A stretch of DNA of 64,000 nt from Laburnicola sp. R22_1 (Eukaryota; Ascomycota; Dothideomycetes; Pleosporales; Didymosphaeriaceae), in NCBI GenBank assembly GCA_014281115.1, contig JACONQ010000002.1:1240001-1304000 (forward strand), written 5' to 3'. This document shows positions 32,346-44,500 of the stretch, piece after piece (within the stretch, counting starts at the first letter, position 1; each line of letters starts with the position of its first letter). A program made the translations under genes and the position numbers. The notes beneath the pieces are model-generated. The model had not been told where the DNA came from. It saw only the letters and a list, made by a program, of their open reading frames with translations, and made no database searches.

Positions 32346-32865
32346 AATGATGGTGGGTTGATACGTAGATATCTTTAGCCTGGGTGTGGTACGTGAGTTT
32401 GTGTAATTTGGGAGTAGTGGCTGAATCAATACCTGAGGGACTATGTAGGTTGAGCGAGGGAGCTGAGAAAGCTAGAGTGATGGTGTAGGTGTATGGGCAC
32501 TATTCGGGCGGCACGGTTTATATAACCTTGTGATCGAAACCTATGCTTCGGTAGGTAGAATAAGTATCACTAGCAGAAGACCGTCGCCACAATCATATAC
32601 GTAGAACCGCTAGGATAGGCTAAACGCGTTATAAGTACGAATACTTAGTATAGCATGAGGTAGCGGTACTACCTAGCTTGCACTAGCGATAGGCCATATC
32701 ATGTTATTAGACCGATTCATGTAATTAAAACCCGTTAATTAGGGACACGTCCATCGAAAAGTGTATTCACGTAGCTAAAGTCGGCAAAGTGGATCAGTCC
32801 AATCAATTTCGACCTCCTGTATAAGTATCTCCAATGTTTTCCGGACACATTCCTCTGCATTTCCT
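32346..32865. other. Transition region with carrier-domain remnant
   Basis: Composition is intermediate and locally AT-rich (32,560-32,740), suggesting limited RIP-like decay. On the minus strand, 32,873-32,775 reads, in a frame offset from the upstream adenylation gene, as ECVRKTLEILIQEVEIDW, which looks like the start of a carrier (T) domain. It ends at a stop, with another short carrier-like piece in the third frame. The promoter of the small secreted protein lies in 32,346-32,560. Confidence 0.45.
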
Positions 32866-34617
32866 CTATTCATTTCCCGCATACAGCGCTTCGATCTCTT
32901 TCTTATAGCTCTCAATTGTGATCTTACGAACTACCGTCCCCTTAGCCGCCCTAGCAAAGGGCTTCTCTGGACTTGAGACGAGAATCATTTCTCTCAAGAC
33001 TCTGGCATGCTCCGGCAAGCCCGCATTCAATGTCTCAATAGTAGGCCAGACCTCTGAAATCAGGTCCTCGGTACGGATTGAATGACTCCTCGGTTCCAGG
33101 AGCATACCGATAGTATTGTGTCGTTCGCCAAATACCAAGCATCCACTGAGTGCTGGATGGGTCGATACACTCATCTCCACGTGCACAGGGTTGACCTTCA
33201 GTGCCGTGTTTAGAACCAGGATATCATCAACCCTCCCTTCATACGTAAGCAGATGCTCACTTCCAACATCAGTACAGCGGCGGAAAAGATCACGGGTCCG
33301 CCATTCCTGATGATCAGGGAAGATGATGAAGACGGCAGGCACAAGCTCATGTGCTTGACATGCAGTTCTCCGCACAACGAGCTCCAGGAGGTCCGAGTCT
33401 TCGGAAACGGGTTCGAAGGAAGGTAGAAATTGTGGGTGAAATTCAAAACAGTACCAGTGACTCTTCGGCGGGACGAGCATGGGAAACATGAATGCTTCTG
33501 TGCTACCGTAGAACTGCCACAGGTTGACGTGTGGCAGGTTTTCAATGATCCATGTGCCTGTCTTTCTTGCCAGCGGTCCTAACGTGAGTCAGTTGCTGCG
33601 TTCTTCGTGTAATCGGACCACACACGTACCACCCAACCAAACCATGAACCGTAGTTCACGAAGATTGGTCTTCATCTCATTCTCGAACTCAATGAGGGTA
33701 TCGCACATGAATGGGAGCATCAACATGACCTTGATTTCCAAACTTTTGACGATCTCGCAAGCCATCTTTCCACTGGGCGGTTCATAGTTAGGTCCAATCA
33801 CAATCGTGAGGCGATAAAAGAGCATAAGGCCTAGACACCCGATTCCAGAAATATGAAAGAATGGGAAAGCAGCGAATGTGAGGTCCCCAGGCTCGCCCAG
33901 TGCAAGGTTAGCAAGGTTAGCAAGAGTGCGACCAGGGACTTGTGGAATGAGCCTATCTGCGTCGAGACGGTTGAAGAATGAATTCGTATAGTAGATGGGC
34001 TTTGGGCACGCGGTTGAGCCAGATGTATGCGGAATGAGGATGACATCGTCTTTTGTCTCCTCATAGATCTTGGTGTACGGATAATGTTTAGAAGGCTGTA
34101 TCAACATTTCCTCGAGCGTTGGAACTGGAACAATGGTGAGGGACGGCATTTGCTGCTGGAGAGCTTTGGCAATTTCTTCCAGGGGCGTACCAGCTCCAGA
34201 ATAGAACAAAACGTTGCATCCAGTAGCTTGAAGAAGCGCGATAGAGTTTGGAAGCGCGTTCCTGGGACTGGCGAGCACGATTGGGTGCGAGGTTTTCATG
34301 GCTGCAAGCTCCATAACCCAGTAGCGGAAGTCTTGCAGCCCAATGAATGCGATGTTGGAACCGTTATCTGCGCCAGCAAAGAGATCGATTTCGTGGGACA
34401 TGAAATTGACTGCACTGCAGAGTTCGGCGGCGTTTAAATCCAGGAAATCCAGGGGGGCTGTCCGACTGGACGTTTTCACCATCTTCCCAACGATGTGATT
34501 TGGCTCCGAAGCCGCGAGTTCTTCAAGAACGTCTATGGCCAGACGATGGCCATATTTTGGGCTGTTCTTTACGCTGCCGTTTGGCTCGAAGCTTCCTCTT
34601 GGGTAGGTAGTCATCAT
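32866..34617 (-). CDS. NRPS-like adenylation enzyme, truncated after the A domain
   Basis: Adenylate-forming (AMP-binding) domain of the type that begins fungal NRPS-like A-T-reductase or A-T-thioesterase enzymes; it would activate a carboxylic acid as acyl-AMP. Two exons, 34617-33630 and 33578-32866, with a 51-nt GTACGT..TAG intron (phase 1), give 566 aa. Motifs: HTSGSTACPKP (197-207; P-loop A3 with Ala for the usual Gly), NLWQFYGSTEA (about 348-358, A5), YEGRVDDILVLNTALKVNP (A7/A8) and PFARAAKGTVVRK with the catalytic Lys (A10). All catalytic blocks are present. Family members continue into a carrier domain. Here a stop follows LYAGNE, and carrier-like sequence continues in another frame downstream, so the gene looks broken by a one-base change. 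It lies next to the right AT-rich block. Substrate unknown; whether the shortened protein is used is unknown. Confidence 0.82.
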
Positions 34618-35382
34618 GAATGTAGTATTGGAAGTAGGAAGGTTATCGGCAAGGAGTGTTTCGGCTTTGAAAGTGGGAATTATTAGTTTTTTTTAGAGAA
34701 CGAGAAGTGTCGAACAATTTCCTTTCTTATAGACTTCCCTACGCAAGACCTCCTGCTGATTCTCTACTGATACCGCACTTTAGCACACTCAGCTCTCACA
34801 ATACTATCAAGAAGCCTGTGACAGACCCCAGCCATGCCCCGTCAGACAGACCTATGGCTTACTACATCGGATAACGCCTGGCGTAATGAGGCGCTGGAAA
34901 GCCATGGCAAGTTGCAGGGTTATTACTTGAGGGTTTCAGCTTGGTGTGCAATGCTACGGCAATCTCATGCCAAAAGTGGAATTTAGGCACAGCCGAGGTC
35001 CCATTCTAGTGATGAAGTTGATTCATTGACAAGGAACGCTCAAGCCTTAGTCTCTTGACAGTTGCAGCCTGGGGTAGTGTATTGGTTTATTGGCTGCTTA
35101 AGCCCATGAATATTTGTCGCGGACCTGAGTACGGAGTAGAACTGGAGAGGTTGCGCAGCCTCTGAATAGGAAGAACCTGCTGCGATGCAACAGTGACTCA
35201 ATCCTGATAATTGCCAAGTTGCCAAGCCTAAAGAGGCGTGCTCAGAGCTGAAGTATCACACCAAACCTCACCGCCTCGGTTCCGTACTGGGAGTTCATCA
35301 CTTAGATCGACACCCGCGATAGTTCTACTGTGGGCGAGTCCTTTACAGATACGCTAGTCCCTCAGCTCGCTGCCGAACTGGT
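34618..35382. other. Gene-free edge of the island
   Basis: About 760 bp of near-normal composition upstream of the adenylation gene, presumably including its promoter. Nothing else recognisable; a 61-codon ORF at 35,040-35,225 has no support. AT-rich repeat sequence begins abruptly at about 35,430. Confidence 0.5.
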
Positions 35383-35617
35383 AGGGGTAGGACGACAAAG
35401 GCCTCAAATAACATGACAAAAAAGCAGAGCCCCTTGCTTAGTAAATACTTTATATATAAAGGTAGATAAATACTTAATCTAGTTATAAATATATATATAG
35501 TATATATAATACTTAGTTATTAGTTATATAACTTATTATATAATATTAGTTATATTAATTAGGCACACTATACTTATATATATATTAGTAACTACTTTAT
35601 ACTTATGTGTTATTAAT

Positions 35618-38600
35618 TAACTATAGTTGGCTTACCAAACACCTTTTTTAACCTTTTTTTAGTTTAAGATTAAAGTAAATTAAGATAGAAGGTTATATAT
35701 ACTACTATATACTGCACCTAATTCTAATTAAAGACTAATCTTAAACACCTTAATAACTCTATACCCTATAAGCTTCTAACCTATATAAGATTTACTTATA
35801 GTATATATAGCATACCTAGCTTATTACTACTACTATTATTAGTTATTTACGCTCGCGCGCTAAATAAGCTAACTTAATAGTAATAATAGTAATAATAATT
35901 AGAAGAATCTTAAAAATCTATATAATGCTTTTACTACTATATAGCTTATTAATAAACACCTTACTATTCTTCTTTTATATTTCTTACTAAATAATTCTAT
36001 TATTAATAAGAAGTAATTACTTTTACTAAAGTAGAAATTTAATCTTATAGTTCTTTACAAACTAGATAAGCTACTAACCTAACTAGTATACTAGGACTAC
36101 CTTATAAATAGTTAAGTATACCTACCCTTTATGCTAGATAAGTATTTAATAAAGAGAATAGAACTTTAGCATAGTTATATTAATACCTACTTTAATAGTA
36201 ATAGCGTAAATCTTTAGTATATACTTTTTAGCGATAGTAAGTACTTTTTAAAAATAATATTAATGCCTAAATAAATAGTAGGGCGTAGAGAGATAGTAAA
36301 ATTTTTATTAAAGATAAACCTTAATATAGTAATAGAGCAATAGTGTATCTAGTATATATTATTCTTATTCTACTTATAAAGTAGTATAGTTTAAATTTTT
36401 TTACGACTAAGAGATTTCTAATAAAAATATTACAATAATAGCAAATATTTCTTCTGCTATTATATACACAAAAAAAGTATTTTAAGATATTAATAAAAAG
36501 AGTTAGCGTGTTATAAGCGAGCTTAGTAGGCTTAGCACGTCTACTCTAACTAAAAAAAATTTATATACAAAACTATGCGTAAGGCCATATTACTATACTA
36601 TAGTTTAGAGTAGGCGGAGGAAAAGATATAAAATAGCGCTAGCGCTATAACGCTGCAACTATTATATCCTTTACTATTATTTTTAAAGATTGCTAGCAAC
36701 AGCTATATTAGTAGGTTTGTGCTATTATAAGCTATATGCTAGATAGAAGCTTACACACTATAGGTATACTAATACTCTATTTCTATATTAAAGTTAACCT
36801 TAAGGAGACTTCTACTACTCTATTTCCTACTATTCTTCTAAGCCCTAATGCTAAAATTGTGGTTAACGCTGCCTAAAAGTACGCTCTAATCTATTTACTT
36901 AAAGTTATTAGGCCTACACTAAAGTACTACTCTATTTAGAAGATTATTAATAGGTTAAAGTAAAAGAAGGTATACCTTAGCCTATATAAGGTAGTTCTAG
37001 TGTACTAGTTAGGCTAGTAATAGATTAATAACTATAGGCGCTATAATAAACGCATAGGGCTTTTACTATAGTTCCTTATATTACTACTAGTTAGGAAGGC
37101 GACAATAGAGGGCAAGATTAAGGGGAAAGTGAAAATATTTATTAATAAGTTGCTAAGGGAAAAGAGCGTTGCGTAGATACACTAGATTCTTATAGTTATA
37201 GCGTTAAATAGTAAGCGTAACGTATAAGTGCGCTAGGGCAATAGCGCACTTATAGCACAATCGCTAATAATAGTAATAATAAAGTAAGAAGTTAGTTTTC
37301 TATATACGCTTTAAGTGAATTAATAGTATTAGAGCGTTTATAAATAGTAGGACAAGTGCGTAGTAATTACTATCGCGTTAGCGGAGACTTAGTAGACTAT
37401 ATTTTTGGGCGCTAGACTAGAGCGGCCTTTCCATCCTAACCTACGCAGGCTTAAATTAAAAAAATGTATTAAAAAAGGTAATTAACACTAAATAAACAAT
37501 GCGATATAAAGTAGTATATACCTATTAATATATTAACTTATATTATTTATAACAATTACTTTAATAGAAATTCCAATATAAATATTATATAGTAATACAA
37601 TAGTTTATTATTTATATCTCTTTATAGATACTAGTAAGAGCCCTTAGATTACTCTATATTGTAGTTGCTGCACGCACTTTTATCCCTCCTATCCTATTAA
37701 AGAACCTATTTTATTATTATTATTATTGCTACTAGTATATCTATATAGTATTATAAGTAGTAAGTAGGTAGAGATACTAGTGCGTATACCTCTTATTATT
37801 ATTCTCTTTAATAGTAGTTAACTATATATAATAATATATAGCGAGATTATAGTTACAGTTATTCTAAAGGTGATTCTTTTGTAGGCAAAGGTCCTAGAGC
37901 TCTACTATATATATAGCGGCTGCGTATACTAAACTATTATATAACTACTTATATAGTAGCTATAAGCTAACCTTCTTAAGCTAGATAATCTAAAGATCTA
38001 TCTATACTTAGTGTAGATCTAGTAGGCCTTTTAGATACTATATACCTATCTCTTTAAACATGCCTTTTAGCGTCTAAGCATATTATAGTATTACTACTTT
38101 ATTAATTTGTACCCTCTTTAACTAAGGTGCTATAGACTTAAGGGCGAGGCGCGTTAAATTCTAGAGCAATTCTAATATAGTAGAGGAAGGAGGATGTAGT
38201 AAGGTAGTATTACTAAGAAGTAGTTAAACCTATAATGCAGACTTATAGGGAGCTAGGTAATAATTCTACTAATAGTAACGCGTTATATATACTTATAGTA
38301 TATAAGTATAGAGTAGTTACTAATATATATATAGGTATAGTGCACTAAACTAATATTATATAGTAAATAACTAAGCGTATATAATATACAATTACTATGG
38401 CTAGCTAACATTTCTCTTAGTAAGAATAGCCTAATAAAAACAAATAATAAAAATTTATAACAACTAGAATAGTAGTTTATAACTTAAAATAGTAGAGAAG
38501 AAATAGCTTATAGCGTAGCTACGCTAAAGTTGTATCTCTCCTAAAGTTTTAAGTAGCCTTTTTATAAAAAATTTACTTATAGAAGTCTTACGCTAAGACT

Positions 38601-38753
38601 ACTAAGCTTGCTTAGCAGTTTAAACGCGCTTTTTTTATTATTACCTTTTACGCCTTTTTTAATTACTAAGTAGGGGGCTCTGCTTTTTTTGTTATGTTAT
38701 TTAAGATAAAAGCCTTTGTCGTCCTACCCCTAGGTAGATAAAATAATGCCACA
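35618..38753 (+). mobile_element. Family A element, long copy with internal insertions
   Basis: Starts GTTGGCTTACCAAACACC and ends ...AATGCCACACAT. The flanks carry ATTAATTAACTA on both sides (left about 35,604-35,615; right about 38,754-38,765), a 12-bp target duplication with two extra bases at the left junction. The target was the end of another family A copy on the opposite strand, which continues at 38,754. Other full-span copies are about 1.1-1.2 kb, so roughly 1.9 kb here is extra and includes a family B copy (36,395-36,500). The 3' part contains the conserved module with GGGGGCTCTGC and TTATTTAAGATAAAAGCC. Confidence 0.65.
36395..36500 (+). repeat. Family B short repeat, copy 1
   Basis: Begins with a T tract and ACGACTAAGAGATTTCTAAT, contains an inner hairpin (ATAATAGCA...TGCTATTAT), and ends GTATTTTAAGATATTAATAA plus a short A-rich tail. 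It lies within the long family A copy. I could not find a clear target duplication for this copy. Confidence 0.65.
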
Positions 38754-38850
38754 CATATTAATTAACTACTTAGGAGTAGAATAATAAAGACTTTTATCTT
38801 AAATAACATAACAAACAATGTAGAGCCCCTGCTTAGTAATTAAAAAGAGT
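38754..38850 (-). repeat. Family A 3' module of the interrupted minus copy
   Basis: Continues the family A copy split by the element at 35,618-38,753. It reads ACTTAGGAGTAG, then TTTTATCTTAAATAACATAA and GTAGAGCCCCTGCTTAGTAA, the reverse complement of the conserved family A 3' module. Beyond about 38,850 similarity is lost. Confidence 0.6.
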
Positions 38851-39433
38851 ATAAATAAGATAATTATAAAAGATAATTAGTATATAAATAAAATAAGCTA
38901 AAATTATAGTTTTACTATAATTAATTATTATAATTAATAGTTATATACTAGTTACTAAGAATACTACCTATAGTATTATAGTAATAAGCTAATTACTACT
39001 TAAAGCTAACTCTATAATAAATGGCTATATACTAGTTTAAATTTAAAACTAACTTATTATTAGTATACTATACGCTGCATATTATTTTTAGCCTACCTTA
39101 ATAGTAATTAAATACTACTATAGTTAGTATTATAAAATTTAGTTTATTCTATTCTTTTTTAAACTATTATTTTCTTAAATAACTATTTAAATAAGTATTA
39201 TATCTTTTTATTATACTAATATTCTTAAGTGTTATAATAATTACTATACCTACTTTAAAAATTAATATATAGCCCTATATTAATAAACTAGTTACTTTAT
39301 TACTAAATACTCTTCTTAGATATAAAATTCTAGCTTTATAGGCTAATAGACTAGAAAGTAGAACAATTTATTTTTCTAATATCTCTTTTTAAACTTTTAA
39401 AAGTTAAAAATAAAAATAAAAATATTTGCTCTA

Positions 39434-40129
39434 CTGTGTCCGTGCACTCAACGCCCGGATTCAGTCAACGCCCGCCTTTTACTAGGAAAATCAAAGAAAA
39501 TAAGCAACTTCACAGCTATATAACTCTTTAGCTACTTTTTCTTTTTAAAAGCTTTCTTAATTAAAGTTATAGAGAAAGACTATCTCTATAACTCTAGAAT
39601 TTTGGTTTTCTAATAATAATTAATTTTAAGAAAAAAGTATAAAAGTACTAAAACTTAAGTCTCTAAATTTAAAAATAATTTTTTTAGAAGTAAAGTATGC
39701 TGTTTAGAATATAGTTTATATTAAGTTCTTTCTAATAAAACTATTAACTAGAAAGTTATATTATCTTTTTATTTTTTTAAATAAAAAAATTAGGAAAGAT
39801 AATCTATCTTCTTAAGTAGTCCTTTATAAAAAAAGTCTTAATATAAACTATATTCTAAACAGCATACTTTACTTCTAAAAAAATTTTATTTTTAAATTTA
39901 GAGACTTAAGTTTTAGTACTTTTATACTTTTTCTTAAAATTAATTATTATTAGAAAACCAAAATTCTAGAGTTATAGAGATAGTCTTTCTCTATAACTTT
40001 AATTAAGAAAGCTTTTAAAAAGAAAAAGTAGATAAAGAGTTATATAGCTGTGAAGTTGCTTATTTTCTTTGATTTTCCTAGTAAAAGGCGGGCGTTGACT
40101 GAATCCGGGCGTTGAGTGCACGGACACAG
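39434..40129. mobile_element. 696-bp palindromic foldback element, copy 1
   Basis: The whole element is one near-perfect inverted repeat centred near 39,782, with arms of over 300 bp and a short loop. Ends are CTGTGTCCGTGCACTCAACG and its complement, flanked by TA on both sides. The outermost ~45 bp keep a GC-rich composition and contain TCAACGCCCG twice in direct orientation. Inside, the arms share sequence with the second foldback element at 44,501 (TTTTACTAGGAAAATCAA, TATAACTCTTT). It has no coding capacity. TA duplication suggests mobilisation by a Tc1/mariner-class transposase. Confidence 0.9.
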
Positions 40130-41210
40130 TAGTTTTTAATTAGGGCAAGGCAGCTTCTAAAGCTATAAGGGCTGCTAGTAGTAGTAGGGATATTTAGAGG
40201 TAGAAGGGCTATTAGGGGGTAAGAGTACTAAAAAGTAATAGGTATCTAGTTACGCGCGTAAGCCTAAGGGCGTATAGATATTAAAAAGTAATAGGCACTT
40301 AGCTAAGTACACCTAATATAGCGCCTTAATTCTATCTTTATAGGCATATTACTTTTAGAGATAGGCTTTAAAAAGGTGTTTTAGAACGTAGTGTCTAGCT
40401 AAATAGGCAACTATTTTAGTAAACTAGCTTACTTAGAGTACTCTTAATAGTAAGTTTTAATTAGTAGAGGAGAGTTAACAAAGTTATTAGTAGGGTAGTA
40501 GGTTAGGCTAGAGTTATACCTTTTCTATATTGCCTAGTACTTTAGTATTTTATAGTTTACTTTACTATTAAGGATATAAGAAACTAGCTACTTAGAAACT
40601 CTATCTACCTTAATAGATAGTTCTAGAGATTATAATTAACCTAGTAAGAGATTATTTAGATCCCTTTAAAGCCTATGAGCGTAGAATACTAGGTAAACTC
40701 TTATATATTATAGAAGTTTAAGTATAAATAAGTAGCCTTTCTTGTCTATAATTAGGTATAGTCCTTTTATTTAATAATCTAACTTAACTAATAGGCGTTT
40801 AGTAATAAATCTCTTTTAGGTAATAAAGACCTAGTTCCTAATATTAAAATTAATAGCTTATTTGTGTTTATTAGCCTACTCTAATTATATTTTCTAAATA
40901 GTAGATATATTAGCGCGAGTAGTGTTATAGACAAATTTATAGGCTTTAGCATATGTCTTAACTTACGCCTTAGCCTTTTTTAAAGTAATATTATTTAGAA
41001 ATTTAGTAACTAGTTAGGTATACTTACGCTAGTCCTAGTAAAAGTATAGCTAATATCTAAACTTAATTTTAAAAGGCAAAACTCTAGTGCTATTATAGGG
41101 TAGTGTTACTTAGGCCTAGTCTATACTAGGCAGCGAATCTAACTAGTTATCTTAATAAAAATTAATAAACAGATACAGATACTAGTTAAGATACTAATTT
41201 ATAATCTTAG

Positions 41211-41321
41211 TTTTTTTATTAATACCTTAAAACGCTTTTCTGTGTATATAATAGTAGGAGAGATATCTGCTATTATTGTAATATTTTTATTAGAAACCTC
41301 TTAGTCGCAAAAAAAACAACC
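41211..41321 (-). mobile_element. Family B short element, copy 2, with 10-bp target duplication
   Basis: An element of 111 bp between two copies of ATAATCTTAG (41,201-41,210 and 41,322-41,331). In its own orientation it starts GGTTGTTTTTTTTGCGACTA, carries the inner hairpin, and ends GGTATTAATAAAAAAA. It is inserted within the gypsy integrase relic. Confidence 0.8.
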
Positions 41322-44300
41322 ATAATCTTAGTTTAGCTATTAGTTTATAAATACTACACTATAAAAAAAGTTACTTAATACCTATAAGCTTATATAAAGT
41401 AGCTAAGAAAGTAGAAATAAACTAGGGGCCGCAGTTAGAGACAATTAATTAAGGGGGGCTAAAGACTCTAAATATATACTAATAGTAGAGATTAGCGGCT
41501 TATTTAATAGTAACTATTTTATAGTAGAGTATAAAAAGGTACGCTTAAATAGGTAGTAATAAGATACTATTATATTATTATACTCTTTCTTATGCTTAGG
41601 GAATAATTTAAAATTAATTAAGATATCTTACTAGATATTATTAGGAATAGGAAGTAGGTGTAATAAGCCTAGCTTTTTATCTAGTAGGGGTATACTCTAC
41701 TAGTAGTCTTTGCAATTAGAGATATACCTATTAATATTAGTATTTATACTCTTTTAGTAATATAACTAGCGTAAAAGCTAAAGAGTTTTTTATAGACCTG
41801 GATAGGTAGTAATCTAATAAGTATATATTATTTAAATTAGATACGTCTAGAAAAACTCTATAAAGGAAACTACTAGGCAGTTTTTATAGAGAAGCAACTT
41901 TAAAGAAGTAAGAGTAAAACCTAGTAATTCTAAATAGACAGCTTTTTAAAGCAATTTAAGCACCTTGTACGTTTAATTAGTATATAGTAGACAATTATTA
42001 AGTATATAAAAATAGGCTCCTTTAGAGCTTATATTAACTTATTCTTCTTTCTACTTTGTAATTGTAACAGCTATAAGGGCTACTTTAGTAGTATCTAGTA
42101 GTTATAAAAGAAAAAACTAGGTATAAGCCTTTTAATTCTTTTTCTTCTATAACTTTAGTTTATTCTATTTCCTAAACAGCGCATTAACTATAATATTTAT
42201 AATGTCTAGTTAGAACGTAATTTAATAATAGTATTTAGATAGCTTTTTAAATTAATAGGCTTACTATAAAGAGAGCTTATGTTTAGTGCTAAAGTATTTA
42301 AGAGCCTAATGATTAGTAATAATATTAAACAGCTTAGTAGTTTAGAGGCTAATTAGTTATACTCTTTATTCTAAAAGGCCCTATATAACTACTAATATTT
42401 CCTTATTATAAATATTATAGTTTAACTTAGTAAGCTTTAATCATATAGAGTACTATATAACTAGGCGCTAGGTACTATTAGATTATAGTTAACTAAAAAA
42501 GCCTATATTAACGCTATTACTAGAGTTAGTTTCTATATAGGTAATTTAAAATAAAAAGTACTATAAAACTAGGATATTGCTAGCTATAAGTTACTTAGCG
42601 GCTTTAAAGGTAGCATATTTCTAGTTTTTAAAGGTGTAGAAGGCACTATTTTTTAGCAGTTTAATTAGGGGACAAATAACCTACCGATAGTAAAAAAAGA
42701 AACAGTAGTAGTAGTTATAAAAGGCTAAACAGCTCTGTAATATTTTAAGTATTATAGGCTTTTTCTATTCTTAAACTATAGTAGTATTTATAGAGTTCTT
42801 ATAGATTCCTTTAGTATTAATAATATATTTTAAAAACTTAGTTTCTATTATAGCAAATTTGTATTTTTTAAAATTAGCTTAAATATTAGTAGTTCTTAAG
42901 TAAAGTAGGGTCTTACAAATATATTCTTTATATTGTAAAGGCTTTTTAGAAAAGATAAGGATGTTATTAATATATATAGTATAGAAGTTATCTAGATAAT
43001 TACTTAGAACGCTATTAATAAACTATTAAAAGGTAGTAGAACTATTATAGAGACTAAAGGGTAAGACTCTATACTTATAATTTCTATACTAGGTTTAAAA
43101 AGTAGTTAGCACTTTAGTCTCTAGGATAAGCTAAATTTAGTAGAATACTTAGTAAATATTAAGTTTAGTAAAAAGTCTTACTTTAGAGAGTCATATAAGT
43201 ATCTTTTTAATAAATAGGATTACTATAATATCCTGTTTAGTAATAATATTAAGCTAGTAGTAATTAACGCAAAAGTGCTAACCTCTATTTAGCTTCTTAG
43301 TAAATAATACTAGTAAGGCAAAGCTAGCGTTGCTAGGGATAATAAATCTGCGCTTAATATAGTTATTAATATAGGCTTTAAGAAGTTTAAAGTGCTCTAA
43401 GGATATACTATATAAAGGCAAGATAGTATGTATAGATAAGTTTTTAGTAAGGTTAATATAGTTATTAACGTCCTTTTAGTAAGGTAGAAAGACGTTAGAA
43501 TTTAATTTTAAAAAATAGGCGGGCTCTATTCTAGTGTATTCTAGCTAGAGGAGCGCTTATTCTATTTTAGTAAGTAGGTTAGCTTAGGACTTATTTTCTA
43601 GGCTATATATCTTACTTTTATAGTTCTTAATAAGTTTAGCTAGCTTATAGGGGCTAGTATAACTAATAATTATATTAAACTTATAGTTACTATTTAAAGC
43701 AAAGACTATAGCACTTACTATATTAATATTAAAGCTAGTAGTATATAACTATTCCTATATTAGCGCCTAAATAAGTTCTAGAAGGTTAGCTAAATTTTAT
43801 AGGGCTAGTAGGTCTACTAAATAGAATTTATTATTTATTTTTATAAGTTCTCCATCTATATTAGTAATTTAGTAGAGTAGAAGGGAGCTAACCTAGATTA
43901 TTCTAGCTAGGGTAGTTTTAATTAAATAGTTAATTTCTATAAGAGCTATCTAATCTATAAATTAGTTTCTCTAGTAGGATTATAGTCTCTAGGTCTAGGG
44001 CTAGAGGTAATACTTAGATCCTACCACATAATTCCTAGGAACTAGTCTTGCTAGTAGCTTTTTTAGGTAGTAGGAACAAAGTAACTAATAGGCAATTTAT
44101 TATCTAATAGTTCTTTATCTAAGAAAGGTAGCTTTTTAGCGTCTATACTACTATCCTTATTAAAGTTATCCTTATAGCTTAGTTTCTAGTAAGTCTTTAA
44201 GTACGTTCTAATAACTAAGATAGTAGGATTAGAAAGCTAGATAGAGATTTTCTTAAAGACGCTCTAGTTAGCTTTTAATAAGTAACTCTTTTAGTAAGTA

Positions 44301-44500
44301 TAGTTTTACTTTTTAAGTAGGCTGTCCTATTAAGTAGTATTATCCTAGTAGAAAGAGTTAGGTAGAAAAAAAGTTTATAGTAAGATAAGGTTGCTAGTAA
44401 AGGTTAGATTCTTATTATTTTTCTAATAAAGGTGGCGGTCCTAAGCGTTAACTAGACAATTAGCTTGCTTAAAAAATTTTCTACTAATAATAAGATTATA

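Noticed and set aside
35383..38737. A hAT-like transposon with TAGGGGTAG inverted ends
   Set aside because: The inverted modules belong to separate family A copies; the 12-bp duplications place the real ends elsewhere.
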